Origin: Lithospermum erythrorhizon
Lineage: Eukaryota; Streptophyta; Magnoliopsida; Boraginales; Boraginaceae
Length of the DNA: 64,000 bases
NCBI GenBank assembly: GCA_019722365.1
Contig: JADFUC010000852.1
Span: forward strand, 496,001 to 560,000
Direction: 5' to 3'
The notes under the pieces were generated by a model, which did not search any database, was not told where the DNA came from, and saw nothing but the letters and a program-made list of their open reading frames with translations. A program made the position numbers and the translations under genes. This document shows, one piece after another, positions 38,484-52,013 of the stretch (within the stretch, counting starts at the first letter, position 1; each line of letters opens with the position of its first letter).

Positions 38484-38702
38484 GGCCTATTCATTCTATT
38501 TCAATATCTCATTACAACACCAAATAAATTTGACTACCTCAGAAACATCAAACCATTTTTTGCAATACATACATAGCTTAAAAATAATACATTCCATAGC
38601 ATTTCTATATATACTAGTCTCTTCAACCAATATAGCTTTTTCTCTTGATTGTTTATTAGTTCAGTCATTTATTGTTTCTACACCAATTAATTGAAGAATA
38701 AG

Positions 38703-41270
38703 ATGGAACATAACATGAAGCAACAACTTCTTTCAAGAATCGCAACGAATGATGGACATGGAGAAAACTCTCCATACTTTGATGGATGGAAAGCTTATGA
38801 TAGTGATCCTTTTCATCCCACCAACAATCCTAATGGGGTTATTCAGATGGGATTGGCTGAAAATCAAGTAACAACACTCATGCTCTCATATATTTTACAT
38901 ACTACAAGACTTGCATGATTTCATGACTTAGATATATAGTAAAATTATATTCTCTCGTTTTTTATATAAATAAATATAATGAAATGATTCATTATATTAT
39001 CTATGCTTCTTATATATATATATATGAAGTGGTAGATAATATTTGTAATTCATCTCTCGGGTTAACTTAAAACAGCTTTTCTATTATAACATGGATAAAG
39101 TTGCGTACAATTTAAGTCGACATTAATACATGTATTATAAGAAATACATGAAATATTTATTGTCTCCCTTCATGAACATCACAAGCTTATCATTTTTTTA
39201 CTGAAAAACATGATGACATGCATGTGTCTATTTATTAACACTCCCAAAATGGGAGATATTTTATAACTTTTTTTGTGTTATCTCTGCTAAATTATTTCAA
39301 ACTATTAAGTAAATGAGACTAAAAGTATATTCACGTCGACATTCCATTATGTTCCATTCATACTTACCTACCAGAATAAGTCATGATCAATAGTGTATGT
39401 CCAAGGAATTAGTGACTTATTTTTTCATGTTTCTGCAGCTTTCTTCTGACTTAATTCAAGAATGGGTGGTGAAAAATCCAACAGCATCAATCTGCACAGC
39501 TGAAGGAGTGAATGACTTCAAGGATATTGCTATCTTTCAAGATTATCATGGTTTGCCAAAATTCAGACAGGTAACTTCAAATCCATTTTCTTTTTCAGAA
39601 AATTCAGAAAAAAAAAAACATTATTTCTTATATCTTTAGCAAAACCCAATTGTTTTCTTGCAGGCAGTTGCAAGGTTTATGGAGAAGGTGAGAGGAGACA
39701 AAGTCAGCTTTGATCCTGATCGCATTGTTATGAGTGGGGGGGCAACTGGAGCCCAAGAAACTCTGGCTTTTTGTTTGGCTGATCCTGGTGAAGCTTTTTT
39801 GGTACCCACCCCTTATTATCCAGCGTAAGGATTCTCCATATAATCTCTATCTTCTCTTATCAAAGAGTCAAAGATATAAAAATGCATGAACAATCATCGA
39901 AAATTTTCAAATCCGAGACTTAATATTCAGAGTTTGCATTTGTACAATAATATACATAATCTCTTTCTTCCACGTGTTACATTCTAATGTTACATAAATG
40001 GGATTCTTATTTAATCGGGATTTTATCTATTCATATAAATGGAGTTCTTCACTTATTGTCAATATGTAACATTAATAAAATAAAAGACATTCACGCAATA
40101 ATAAGTTTGTAACTTAAGAAACTATTATTTCAATGAAAACTCCAAGAGTAAACTCAGGAGACTATTTGTGAAATTATATCTCTTACCAAACAAACAACTT
40201 CATGTTTTGAATTCAGTTTAAACAATGTCAAGTTTGATACATAAATTTCCTTTATGCTAATAAAAAATTATCTTTATTGGTTTAGATTTGATAGAGACTT
40301 GAGGTGGAGAACAGGAGTACAACTTTTGCCCATTGTTTGTGAGAGTTCCAATGATTTCAAGCTCACCAGAGAATCTCTGGAAACTGCATACAACAAAGCT
40401 CAAGAATCCAACATCAGCGTAAAGGGATTGCTTTTAAACAACCCCTCTAATCCATTAGGCACAGTAATGGACAGAGAAACTCTCCAGGAAGCAGCAAATT
40501 TCATCACTGAGAAAAACATTCATCTGGTTTGTGATGAAATATATGCTGCAACTGTCTTTAGCCAGCCTGGATTCATCAGCATTGCTGAAATTGTTCAAGA
40601 AAGTTTGTCGAAAATCAATCCTGAACTTGTCCACATTATTTACAGCCTCTCGAAGGACCTCGGGTTCCCTGGATTCAGGGTGGGGATTCTGTATTCATTC
40701 AATGATGCAGTCATGAATTGTGCGAGGAAAATGTCGAGTTTCGGGTTGGTTTCGACTCAGACACAGAAACTGATAGCAGAAATGTTGTCAGATGAGATGT
40801 TTGTGGAGAGATTCATTGCTGAGAGTTCAGAAAGGTTGTCCAAGAGGTACAACTATTTCACCAGGGGATTATCTCAAGTAGGAATTGGAAGTTTAAACAG
40901 CAATGCAGGTCTATATTTCTGGATGGATTTAAGGAGATTGCTTAAAGAACAAACTACTGATGCAGAAATGGAACTTTGGAGAGTGATTATCAATGAAGTT
41001 AAGCTGAATGTTTCTCCAGGCTCTTCTTTCCATTGCTCTGAACCGGGTTGGTTCAGAGTCTGTTTCGCTAATATGGATGACGAAACCGTTCATGTTGCCC
41101 TGAGGAGGATCAGGAACTTTGTCCTCCAGGATAAGTCGGCGACAAAGAAACAATGCCGCCGACGGAGTAAGCTGGAAATCAGCTTATCCTTCCGCAGGAG
41201 AGATGAAATCATGATAGGGAATGTGTTATCTCCTCATTCTCCAATGTCTTCATCACCACTTGTTCAATAA
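38703..41270 (+). CDS. ACS: 1-aminocyclopropane-1-carboxylate synthase, type 1
   Basis: Converts S-adenosyl-methionine to ACC, usually the rate-limiting step of ethylene synthesis, in the cytosol with PLP. Four exons, 38703-38867, 39439-39570, 39664-39824, 40286-41270, give 480 residues; four exons is the usual ACS gene plan. Seen: [14 protein letters not shown] and QMGLAENQ (exon 1), FQDYHGLP (exon 2), SGGATGAQE and [17 protein letters not shown] (exon 3/4), [22 protein letters not shown]-binding Lys276 in [14 protein letters not shown], and [10 protein letters not shown]. The tail has a basic, Ser-containing [15 protein letters not shown] and several SP sites (LSPHSP, SSPL). This is the CDPK- plus MAPK-target layout of type-1 isoforms, so stability is probably phosphorylation-controlled. 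The ATG at 38703 is used; the open frame extends upstream to a TTG only. Confidence 0.96.
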
Positions 41271-42000
41271 ATCAAATCGAGAGGTCAGGGTTCGAGTCAG
41301 CACATGATAAGTTTGGATAGTTCCTATAGCAAATAAATGTTGGATGCATTTTTTTGTCTAGAATAATTGGCGTTTTTTAGCCTGTTGGTCCATGCAAGTG
41401 AATCAATTGGATCATTATGGTTACTACGCCATTGATTATTAGTTGATAGTTGTTTCATGAGTGGTTATTTTTTCTTTTTTGTCTCCTTTCGGTGTGTGAA
41501 AGGAGGGTGGTTGTGAGTTTTTATTGTATAAATTATTATGATATTATCCATTGTCCAAAAAAGAATATTTAGTATGTTGAATTGATTTATTCGTTTGATC
41601 ATTCTCCAGTACAATAATTTATAATCTCAAAATTTTCCAAATTCTTAAGTTGAGGTCCTTTAACATGAATGTCAAGAGTTCACTTCGCTTATTCTACACA
41701 ATAAATTGCATGTTTATTTATCTTGTGTTCTGTAACTTTTATGCAATTGCTCTCAACTGCGTATAAACTTGCACCTAACATGCATTATCATGTACTTAAT
41801 CTTTAAGGTTTCCGGAATTAGTACTTGTTATTGAATTCTAATTGAATCTTTTTATACATTCCAATTGGACGTCGAAGTAGCAACAACATACATAGAAACC
41901 ACACAATGAAGAAGGGTAAATTCCAATATATATATATACCATGTAAAATATGAAGAGCTAGTTTGATTTTTCCATTGTAGTTGTAACAAATAGAAGTGTT
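41271..42000. other. intergenic spacer between ACS and HIPP (convergent)
   Basis: It contains the 3' UTRs of both genes. No further gene is seen. Confidence 0.5.
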
Positions 42001-42311
42001 TTAAAAGATGACACAAGCATTTGGGTTCTCCTCTGCACTGTGGTTGTAACAAATAGAAGGATTGTAACATTTGTTAGCCTTTTCAAGCTCTGCAATTTGT
42101 TCTGCTTCACTCTTCTTTTTGTTACCATCCTTCTTCTCATTGTTCCCTTCTTTTTTCTTGTCACCATCTTTCTTCTCTTCTTTTGCTGGCTCTACTGTTA
42201 ATAGTTCTGCACAAAATGATTTTCTCAGTTTATTGATCACTTCAACTGGATCAACATCACCAACCACTGTCATCTTCTTCTCTTTCATGCCCACAACAAG
42301 TGAATCAATCC
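42001..42311 (-). CDS. heavy-metal-associated isoprenylated plant protein (HIPP), last exon
   Basis: Minus-strand exon starting after an AG acceptor at 42312-42313 and ending with TAA at 42001-42003. It encodes IDSLVVGMKEKKMTVVGDVD and VINKLRKSFCAELLTVEPAK, the second half of the HMA ferredoxin-like fold, then a Lys/Glu-rich linker, and ends in CVIF, a CaaX farnesylation box. HIPPs bind metals or partners through HMA and attach to membranes through the prenyl group. The preceding exon (normally starting MKKVV-K and encoding the first beta-alpha unit) should lie above 42313 on this strand, but I could not find it up to 43300, so this is either a gene with a long first intron or a 5'-truncated copy. 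The Lys/Glu linker repeats KKDG/KKEG units. Confidence 0.75.
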
Positions 42312-42649
42312 CTATATCACAAGAAAAATAAAATATATGTATTTCTAAGGAAGGGTGAAAAAAAGTGATCAAGAAATGAATTTATCTTCTCAATTTCCTT
42401 TTGATAAAAAATTATCTTGACTCGTGTTTCGATTAAATCGTATACTGTATTTAATGGACTACATGATTTAATTATTGCAAAATACATGATATACAAAAAT
42501 ATGAAAAGGGCATAAAAAAGAAACAGGACATGAATTGTTTTATGAGAAGACGCAAATTCAAAAAATGGAGTTGTTTTTTCAATTAAATCAGAAGGATCCT
42601 GAAATAATCCATAGACAACTATGAGAACAACAACACTTCTCCACTAAGA

Positions 42650-42905
42650 AATAAAAATCATGTAATTTTCAGGTCGTCTCGTTTCAGATGATAGAAAATA
42701 ATTTTGTTTAAACAAGATGAGAACCTATCTTGAATTAAGAAAATTTTAAAATAAAAAATAAAACATCAATTAAATGAAAAAAAATTAAAGTAAAAATAAA
42801 TCATCAACTACAATAAAAAATAAGAAGAGAATTGTTACTAAAAAGAGTTGAACTCGAACAGATTGATTTTTTGTACCATTGTATTTACCAATTATACTAA
42901 AACAT
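42650..42905 (-). repeat. tRNA-derived SINE-like sequence
   Basis: On the minus strand, tttagtataattggtaaa (A-box-like) at ~42904-42886 is followed about 35 bp later by ctgttcgagttcaactc (B-box-like, ~42862-42846), the spacing of an internal Pol III promoter. An AT-rich body follows. It lies upstream of the HIPP exon, probably in its intron. The downstream end is uncertain. Confidence 0.4.
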
Positions 42906-45250
42906 CAATAAATCCCTTATAACACCCTTATAGATGACACTGATAATTTTATAGTTCTAAGTTTGATTCTCACCAAAGACCGGAATTATTAAAAACATGA
43001 TAATGCAACTAGAACCTTCTAAAGAACAAGCCAATGAAAATTTCTAATAACATATATTACAAAAAAACATAAAAGCTATAATGATGATCAAGCTAGAACC
43101 TTCTAAAGAACAGAAAATTTATAAGAACAAGCAAATGTTGATCAAGAAACATAAACAAATAAGAAAAAAATAAAGAATGATGAAGATGAGGAGGAAATTC
43201 TATCTTCATTTCTATGAAATTGAGAGCTTATTGACTTCTGGACCTAGGAGAGACTTAACCAAATGATAGAAGAATGTAGGAAATTCCTAAATATAAGCTA
43301 ACAAGGAAGATAAGGGGAGGGGGCATGCATGATATTCTTTCTATATATAAATGGCAATATTTTGGTATTAAAATAATAGACGTCTTACTAACACATATAT
43401 AACTGACACAAGAATTGTGACATAAATTGCATAGATATAATGCCTTCTAGAAAAGATAACCTATCATCAAGTAAAAGCAAAGAGAAATGTACATTTTTAT
43501 ATATTAAAATCAAGTACTAGCTTTAGCCTAAAATGACACTAGTGATCATTTGTTTAGTAATGTAAACAATGAATTTTGATCTTCAAACAATTGAATGAAT
43601 TTTGATCATGTTTCCGATTAATACAATATTTGTGCATTGGTTATTATTTATTTGTCGGTAAATATATATTTTATGATCATTAACACCAAATATTGCTGCA
43701 TCACTAAATGATTATCTAGTTTAGTTTTGCAATTATAAAGACAACAAATTGTGGTCATAATTGATTTCAGGCCTAACAGCCTAACACACAAAACAATCCC
43801 GGGCTCAGGGGCCATTCTTTGGCCTTCCACAGCAGATCCCATAACCATGAAATATTGGGGTGATTCCCTAGTGAATTGTGATTCGCCAAATTTCTAATTA
43901 ACCTAATAAAATTACACTTATTTTGAAATTAGATTTGAGTTTAGTACAGTGTGCCGGTTTAGAATTTTAGATCCTTTATTCCAAACCATATACCAGCTTA
44001 TGACTCACAAATCATATGATGACAATTGTTATATGAAATATTTAATATTCATTATCTATATATAATATGAGGGATTCATTATCTCAACAATTTATAATAA
44101 AATGACATGTGTTCCTGTGTCAGGAATTAACACAGAACCGATACAAATTATTTGATAACAAATGTTATACGGAGTATTTAATATTTAATACCTATACAAT
44201 AAGAACCGAATCAGATAATCTCAAGGCCTTGTCAAGAAACATTCATTGCATATATTACTGATAATTTCACACTATCTTTGTGTCTATATACCATCACAGA
44301 ACATATAATACTATGATAAAATGCATGTGATTTAACAAGTTAACTGGTGATTAATTGTTAACAGAATTTTATAATCTAGATATGAATTTCTTAAATGAAA
44401 AACTTCAACCGGATATCTTATCAAATAAAGGAATTAAATATTCTGCTCACGTTTAATTCCATTTTTTCTATTTAATTTGAACTGGACTTTTTGAAGTACA
44501 CGGTACGCCTAAATATTGCTAATTTATCACGAATGATTAAATACTTATATATAAAAATATAAACAAAATTGTGTTTCTTCAAAAACTTATTCCATCGTCT
44601 TGTTTGTTGAAAAATAAAATAGCTTATTACAAATGTCATTGGAGGTAATAATCAACGTTCAAAAACCTATAGGAAACCTCAAATTTAGATTATGAAAAAC
44701 AATCAATTTTTTATATTATTTTTTTTGAAATGTGCAATGTACTACAGTCTTCACCTGTATTTTATTTAAAGTCCAAAATTTTATCAATAAATTATTACAG
44801 CTATTTTAAATTACATAACATTGATTTCAAAGTATTTTATTTTATTTTAATTTAGTTAACGATGTTAAATATTTATAATTTGTTATAATATCTTTGTTTA
44901 TACAAATATCTTTTAGTGTATATAACTTATCTTGAGTTTCGAAAATTTTAAATCGTTTCTCAAATATTTCTACAATATTTTCATAATTTTGAAACTATTT
45001 CCGAAAACAAAACTTTGAACCATGATTATTACTACTAGCAGACTGACTAAGGACTGTTCGATTAGTTATTGGAGCAGGCCCCCACTTCTTTTGGGATCCC
45101 AAATTAATACTGTTGTTATATATTTCCTCTGTTTCTATATACTTGTTTTTCTAGAGCTAAACACGTTGATTAAGAAATCATACAAATTTTTCTAAACCTT
45201 GCAGAAATATAACTTTAAATGATAATATTTAATATACCTTCGTCTGAAAA
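42906..45250. other. AT-rich intergenic DNA
   Basis: No gene recognised. A tagaaccttctaaagaaca motif is repeated at ~43011 and ~43094. A ttcctctgtttctatatact MITE-like terminus occurs near 45125 without a clear partner. Confidence 0.45.
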
Positions 45251-45256
45251 TTAATT

Positions 45257-48032
45257 GGAGGCATTGGCAAATATAGTACTTTAGTATTGTTAAAGAAAGG
45301 AAAATAATGATATAAATATGTATTGGAATGCTAGGAAGACAAATGAAATTTTAACAAAATTTCAGCCTAAAAGATAAGTATGTAACTGACCAGAGTCTCA
45401 GGTAAATGCACTTCCTCGAGTTGCGGAATCGTCTAAATGCTGTATACGAGTCGCTAATAGATAGTTGACCGCGAAAATACACGTTTAAAAAACCCATAGA
45501 ACTGACTGGTTTGACCAAAATAAAATAGGTTTGAAAGGTAACATTGTACCTAATTTTATACATGATGGCATTTCTAAGCCAAACCCGAAAACATAACAAA
45601 TCACACACAATCAAATCACAAAATATATTACAAAGAATTTCCGACATCTCCGTCCAAAGTAGCTTTATCACATCAAAGTAATGAAAAAGAGGGCTGCCGG
45701 GGATCTAGCCACCCCGTCTCGCCTAAATGAAGTCACCCAGGACACTGCTTAGCTTCAATGCTTCCAAAAAAGGCACACAATACGACTGAGGTGGGGAAAA
45801 GTACTTCAACTTGTGGCTTAGCGAGAGCAGGATCACGGTTGGTAACTTACCTATGTCAGAATGAAACACTCAATGCAGGATAAATACATACACTATACAT
45901 ATATATATATACATACAGTCCTTAGCAATAGGATGGGTAAATCTGAGTTATACAAATATAATCTGAGAAAATGTCATCTATTAAAATAATGTGGGGATAC
46001 TAATCAAGCCAAGCTTACGTCTGAACTCGGCGATGCATGCTTAGCCGCGAGCCACATTTCACATAGCAGAACAAACTCACCCAACACATTAACATGCATC
46101 CACAATTAATACGACTAAAAAATGAAACCACAACACATAATATAACAATTTAATACTTTTCAGCGGGCTACGCTGGCTTGCTGACAAATATAAGGTATTA
46201 CAATTAAATGTTTCCCAGCTCGCCTTGAGCATGGCAATGACATATGTAATAATTACATCCTTTTCGGCGGGCTAAACGCCCGAGCATGGCATAAATACCG
46301 GCGTCCACCGGCACACATACAATGTCGGCCTGACAAACACTGCGATTTTCAGTAGCACCTATAACACACCTGATACCATGAGTAAAGATACTCCCGGATA
46401 GCTTCCACCACACAGAATTTTTACTCGGCATGAATGGGAATACCGGCATAGACCTGCTCAATTTACACTAAAACCTGAAATTATGCTCAAACATAAATAC
46501 ACTCCAACAACACATTAAATCATGAGTAAACAATTCTGAGTCCATGGCCCATACACACGGATGATGCCCATGTCTGAGGATACATTGTCCACGATCAATT
46601 TACCATACGCAACACCCAAACATAAATAAATTAACAAGCGAGTGATAAATCCCCGCCTTGGCTAGTACCCATTTAAGCCCAATGAATCGCGTTCCCCAGT
46701 CACGAGTGCGAGCAGGACACATTACAAAAATAAAATCACAACTAAGTAACCATTTCTTCTTTATCTGCATTTAAATGCCATTCTTTTAACCCATTCCAGT
46801 TATGATTTACGACTGCATTAAGTTAAAGTTATGTTTGATAGCAATTTTGACAAGCTCGCTTCAGGACTAGAATTAGATAATCGTCTATATCTTTATTCAA
46901 ACTCAGCTTATTTCAAATAGTTTCAATAATTCCAATTTCACCTTCTCCCAATCAATTTTAACCATAACTCTCAACCCCTAATCCTTAAGTTCGTTTACTA
47001 CCCAAAATTCACTACGATAAATTCCAACCTATTTGTTCTCAACACTTATAATTCATATTTGTATCCCAAAACAATCACAATCATGATTCACTAACTTATT
47101 TACATTAGCCACTACATTTTAACGAAAATCAACCCACGATCACCCGAAAGTCATTTCACTATAACTACACTTTCTACCCCAAATATCGATCATTATCAAT
47201 TCCTATATTACAATTTAGGCCTACGCAATAATTCTATTCAATAATTTATCCAAAAATCCAAAGTCAACCCAAAATTCCAAAAAGTCAACTGTCCTAAAAA
47301 CATCCAAAATTTCACATCAAACATCATATTTCAATCCCAGAATAACTAATCTATAACCCAAGAATCAATCGGAGCAATAAAATTCAAAATCACAAAAAGT
47401 CAACAAAAGTCAAAGGTTTGAGATTTCACAAAATACTCAAAAATATCGCACCTTTTTTACCTTGAAACGACGGGGATGATGAGGAGAAACTTCTCCGAAA
47501 ATTTTAGCTCCAAAGGTTGAGAATTGAGAGAGAAAATTGAAGAAAAAAAGGATGATGAATTTTAGAAGCTTCATACCGGTATGTAGCGGCGGGAAGAAGA
47601 AGAAAAGGCTTTGGGATTGTTTGGGTTCCTGTGAGCTATAATGGACCATTAAATTGGGGTAGTGGGTTGGGCCTAAAAGCCCAACCGGTGAAAATTCGGG
47701 CCTTTAATTACTTTCGATACTTCGTTTAACGTAATCAGAGCAACGCGTCCGAACATAAACATTTACGAACATAAAAATATTTAAAATTGGGTTTCCAATT
47801 TCACGGAAATAAATTAAGAATTTCATAACTTTAGTTTATTTATTAACGAGTTGCTACCGGTTATTACATTAGTATTAGAATGTCGACATAAACATTCTGA
47901 GCATAAAATATTTAGTGGAGGCATTGGCAATGTAATGCTAAGTGACCAATTAAAATAATGAAATATAATATGTATTGGAATGCTAGGAAGACAAGTAAAT
48001 TTTAACAAAAATTTAAGCCTAAAAGATAAGTA
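45257..48032 (-). mobile_element. LTR-like repeat block bracketed by a ~120 bp duplication
   Basis: The sequence 45257-45382 (ggaggcattggcaa ... gtattggaatgctaggaaga ... gcctaaaagataagtat) recurs at 47917-48032 with moderate divergence. The 2.5 kb between them starts tgtaactgacc at 45381 and has a ggttattaca edge near 47868, i.e. TGTAA/TTACA ends, and is GC-richer. It contains no gag/pol. It resembles a long gypsy-type solo LTR on the minus strand. The ORFs inside (45351-45671, 46204-46461, 47437-47649, all minus) carry no recognisable domain. Confidence 0.45.
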
Positions 48033-48035
48033 TAT

Positions 48036-48700
48036 AGAAAGCAGATGCTCTATACTATATATAATGTGCAAGGGGTGGATTGGCGGTTACCCAAGTGAAG
48101 CCAAATTAATGTAATATTTTACCCTCCTGATGAAAAATGTGTTGGTTTTTTATTTACACAATAACTTCTCCATGATGTTGTAACCGCCTAACATGATAAC
48201 TTATCCATAATAATAAATGTTAATATGCAGAAATAATGTGTGTTAATTTATTTGTTTCTTATGAGTACTAAATTTATTTATGCTTTCACTGAATGGGATG
48301 ACGATTATTGTAAAATCGATATTGCATTTGTTGTCGAAACTTCACCGCTTCAATGTAATCAATAAACTCCTTATCCTAAACCTTCATTTTGACTTTTAAT
48401 ATTCAAACTTCAAAATACTAATACATGTTACATAATTTAAATATTTTTATAATCATGAAAAATTATACTATAAAAACCAATGTTTACTTGCAGACTGGGT
48501 ATGCGAGATACAACTAGTATATTTATATACAAATGATAACATATACTTCATGCTTGAAATAATTGATTAGCGTGATGGTGGGAGTTTGAATCTCCCAACT
48601 TAAATGTCATTTTATGTTTTGTTATTTTTAAACAACATTATTAATTATTGAATTACCATTTTCTCTAATTATCTAAAAGTTAGGAGTTCTAGCCAGGAAT
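48036..48700. other. AT-rich intergenic DNA
   Basis: No gene. A tRNA T-arm-like stem (gggagtttgaatctccc) lies at about 48580-48596 without the rest of a tRNA. Confidence 0.4.
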
Positions 48701-48708
48701 TAACTATT

Positions 48709-48929
48709 ATTTTTTCTATTTTTTATTTGGCGTTTCGTATATCAAAGGTGGAACTTTATTATCAATTATTCATATTATATGCTCAAAAATTATAAGAAAA
48801 TAATATTATGAAACTATTTTCAAAGACGAATCTAATTATATAACTTTTATATTTATTAAAATAATAAGTAATTAGTAATTAATAGTGAAGGTTTCACCTC
48901 TATACAAACGTCAAATAAAAAAATGGAGG
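48709..48929. repeat. ~220 bp MITE
   Basis: The left end (ttttttatttggcgtttcgt, then ggtggaacttt) is the near inverse of the right end (aaggtttcacctctatac, aaacgtcaaataaaaaaatg). TA flanks the right side and probably the left. AT-rich interior without an ORF. Confidence 0.6.
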
Positions 48930-48931
48930 TA

Positions 48932-50720
48932 GCATTAAGTATTCATCATACTTTATACTTGCACATACGTAAGATTATCAATTGGAAGAGGAATCATCAA
49001 CACATACGTATTGTTTGAGGATGATACATCACATACATTTGGCATATATATACTTTATAATTGTCGTACATTCCACTTTTTAATTAACTTTGTTTATTTA
49101 TCTCCAGTGCATTTGTGCATGTTTAATGATTCAAAGGTATGCATTGAATAACACAATTACTTTTTGCTCAATTTTGCATGTATAACTTTCATAATTCAAT
49201 TCACAAGAATATGCATGCCTCATATATTATATAGTATTAATTTATTACTTCTTTCATGAATATGGTTTTCTCATCATATGTCATTTTCAATCTTTAATAA
49301 TTGGTGTTATTTAAATAATAATATGTTTATGTGAACTATTTTATTATTATTATTATTATTATAATAGATATAGTTAAATAATCATATCTTTTTTTTTGAA
49401 GAATTATTATTCCTCCATATAGAAATATTATTATTATTATTATTATTATAAATTATAAGTTAAATAATCATATTCTTTGGGTAGAGTAGTATTATTATTA
49501 TTAATATTATTATTTAATTTCATGCAAATATGAATTTTATATATTGAGATCCACAAAAATTTAAATTATACTTTTTAAATCATACTAATTTAACCGACAT
49601 AAAGCAAATAATTCGATGATACTATATTGATGATCAATTCATCTATATATTTAGTCAAAGGACATCAAATTGTTAAAGCAATATTTGGCTTGTCTACATA
49701 TGAGCATCTAGGTTTAGTATTAAGTATTTTTATTATAATTTTTTTTATATTATATTTAAAGAATTATTTGTGATCAAAGTATTCCTTCAAAAAATAAAAA
49801 TATTAATTAGAAAAACTTCAAATGAGTGTAAATTTTACAGGTTTAAAATAATTTCGAATTAATATAAATGTATGGAAATATTTAGAAATCGGTGCATCTG
49901 GAGTGCATTGCCGTCTCTTTTAGTAGTTTGATATATGTCTATATGTATTATTGTGAAAGTTGCATAAGTTGTATTTATCAAACAGTGATTTATTGTTAAT
50001 CTTTTACATAACCAGTCAACCACTCAAGATATGATCTACAAACAATTTTTTCACGTGCATAGTATGCATAGGATAACACAATTATTGCCTGGTACGTATA
50101 TGTATGATGAATAAATAACAAATACCATGTTCTAATAACAATTCATTCCTAAATAAGAATAAAATTTTGAATATCAAACCTTTTAACTAACCATGGACTA
50201 CTTTTATTTTTAAATATCAATTTCAACATCAATGATCAGAAAACATCAAATGCATAGTTGTTACTTAACACCACATATCAGTTTTCTATAGTAAATAAAA
50301 AATGAAATTATCTCCAAAGATATTTCAACAGAAAAACAATTTGGTGAACACCTACCTTTTAATTTTTTTAATATACCTTGTTTTCCTTGTATCTGTAAAG
50401 TTGGGAAATTCCTTACCTGGAAGTGAACATCATCATCAGACATCTTGTACTTTGAGGTAATTATATTGCTAATAAGTCCTTGAGCAAACAGAAAACTACA
50501 AATCACGTTCCACCAACAAATCATGTAACCTAATGCCACTGCATATAATAATCACACTTGGCACTAATTAAACTACATACTACCATACACTAATAATTAT
50601 GATGTCATTTTTGGATGGAATTAGTCAATTATTAGAGGAAAATTTTAGGACGAGTAATATTTACCGATAAATAATATGATGATGAATATATTCTCATTTT
50701 TATTTTTACATAACATATAA
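48932..50720. other. AT-rich intergenic DNA with (ATT)n microsatellites
   Basis: Three ATT/TTA microsatellites (about 49340-49365, 49426-49450, 49484-49515) sit in an imperfect tandem duplication sharing agttaaataatcatat. The minus ORF 50261-50539 (92 aa) has no recognisable domain and I do not call it a gene. Confidence 0.5.
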
Positions 50721-50732
50721 TAATAGAATAAA

Positions 50733-52013
50733 GGGTTAATGGCACGTTCGATCATACATGTTTCAAAACGTTCATCATTCGATCACACATGTTTCAAAAA
50801 ATATCCCACTTGGTCATTCCGTCAAAATAGATGTTAAGTTTGACTTTTTGGGATAAACTCATAGAGGTAAAACTGTCCAACACTCATTTGTATGCTAATT
50901 TTTTAATTTAAATAAATTTTGGGACAAAATATTTATTGCATCCAAATATTAATCTCATCCAAACATTTGTGAAAAATTCTGTCGTCTACTTTGAACCGGT
51001 TAATCGAGAACATCGGTTAATAACACTCTAACTCGACCTTGAAGTAAATAAATAAAGACAGTGCTAAAAGTAAAAACACAACAATCTGGTAACCCAGTTC
51101 GGTGCCAATGTAGCACCTAGTCTGGAGGGTAGCCTACCTAGTAAAGGATTCCACCATGATATGAGAATTATAAATAAGGACTTATATGAATGCTCCCCAT
51201 TCTTCTTAAGCCTATTCTACTAAATATCTCGATGTAAGTCTAGCTCCCTTGACTGATACACTCTCCTTCGCTCACACACTACTATGCCTGGTATGTAAGC
51301 TTCTGCGATAACAATAAATCTGGGGTATTTATTTGTAATAAATTATTAACAACGAGTTGTACAAACAATAAGTTTATAGATTAACTCCGTACATTGACCT
51401 CTGATAAAATATAAACTCTCAAAGCTCTTTTGCCTCACAAAATACAATGAAGAATACTCTATTGTTTTCCGTGTTTTCTAGGCCTACACGAGAAGCTTTT
51501 ATATAGTGTAGGCACAAAAAAGTTTATGAAAATAACTTCCATAAACAAAACTTTCCATCTTGTAAAATTATTACTACAATCGATCCTTTTCTTCTTGTCC
51601 AAGACGTGAGAATCTTTTTACTTGTTGACCAAAAACTTCATTTTCTTATAGAAATCAATCACATTAATTAAGATCTTCATAAAAATAAACACAATCGCTT
51701 AAAAATATCTTCAACGATCTCAGTACATTGCTACTAATTTTAAAGAGACTGATTTAATTCGTCATCTCGAAATCACTTGGACAATTCCATGCACTAACAA
51801 TTTGCTCCAAAATTTTAATCGTGAAAAATTATCTCAAAAATAAAGTATTTGAGTCCAATTTCTCTGTCAATTTGCCCCCAAAAGCCACACTTAACTTCCA
51901 TTTTAGCCGGAATGATCCAAGTGAGACACTTTTGAAAACATGTGTCGAATAGATCATTTTAAAATATGTATGTCAGAATGAGTAGCGTTATGAAACGGTG
52001 ATGTCATTACCCT
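50733..52013. mobile_element. non-autonomous Mutator-like element with 9 bp target duplication
   Basis: The left end starts gggttaatggcacgttcgat; the right end, inverted, starts agggtaatgacatcaccgtt. The pairing continues for over 100 bp: left acacatgtttcaaaaaatat, cccacttggtcattccgtc and gttaagtttgact against inverted right acacatgttttcaaaag, ctcacttggatcattccg and gttaagtgtggct. The nonamer tagaataaa stands directly outside both ends (50724-50732 and 52014-52022). Long TIRs plus a 9 bp duplication are diagnostic of Mutator-like elements. No transposase is present. The interior (about 51000-51700) carries sequence with acccagttcggtgcc and a possible plant LTR-like fragment, not cellular coding DNA I can name. 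Confidence 0.82.

Noticed and set aside
40929..41153. Minus ORF inside the ACC synthase last exon
   Set aside because: Shadow of the real ACS coding frame.
48560..48602. tRNA-like stem gggagtttgaatctccc
   Set aside because: No matching D-arm, anticodon arm or acceptor stem; at most a SINE or tRNA scrap.
49340..49515. ATT-rich array as a possible CRISPR-like or structured repeat
   Set aside because: It is a plain trinucleotide microsatellite with an imperfect duplication; CRISPR arrays are not expected in plant nuclear DNA.
50261..50539. 92-residue minus ORF with a hydrophobic start
   Set aside because: No family recognised and AT-rich context; could be chance.
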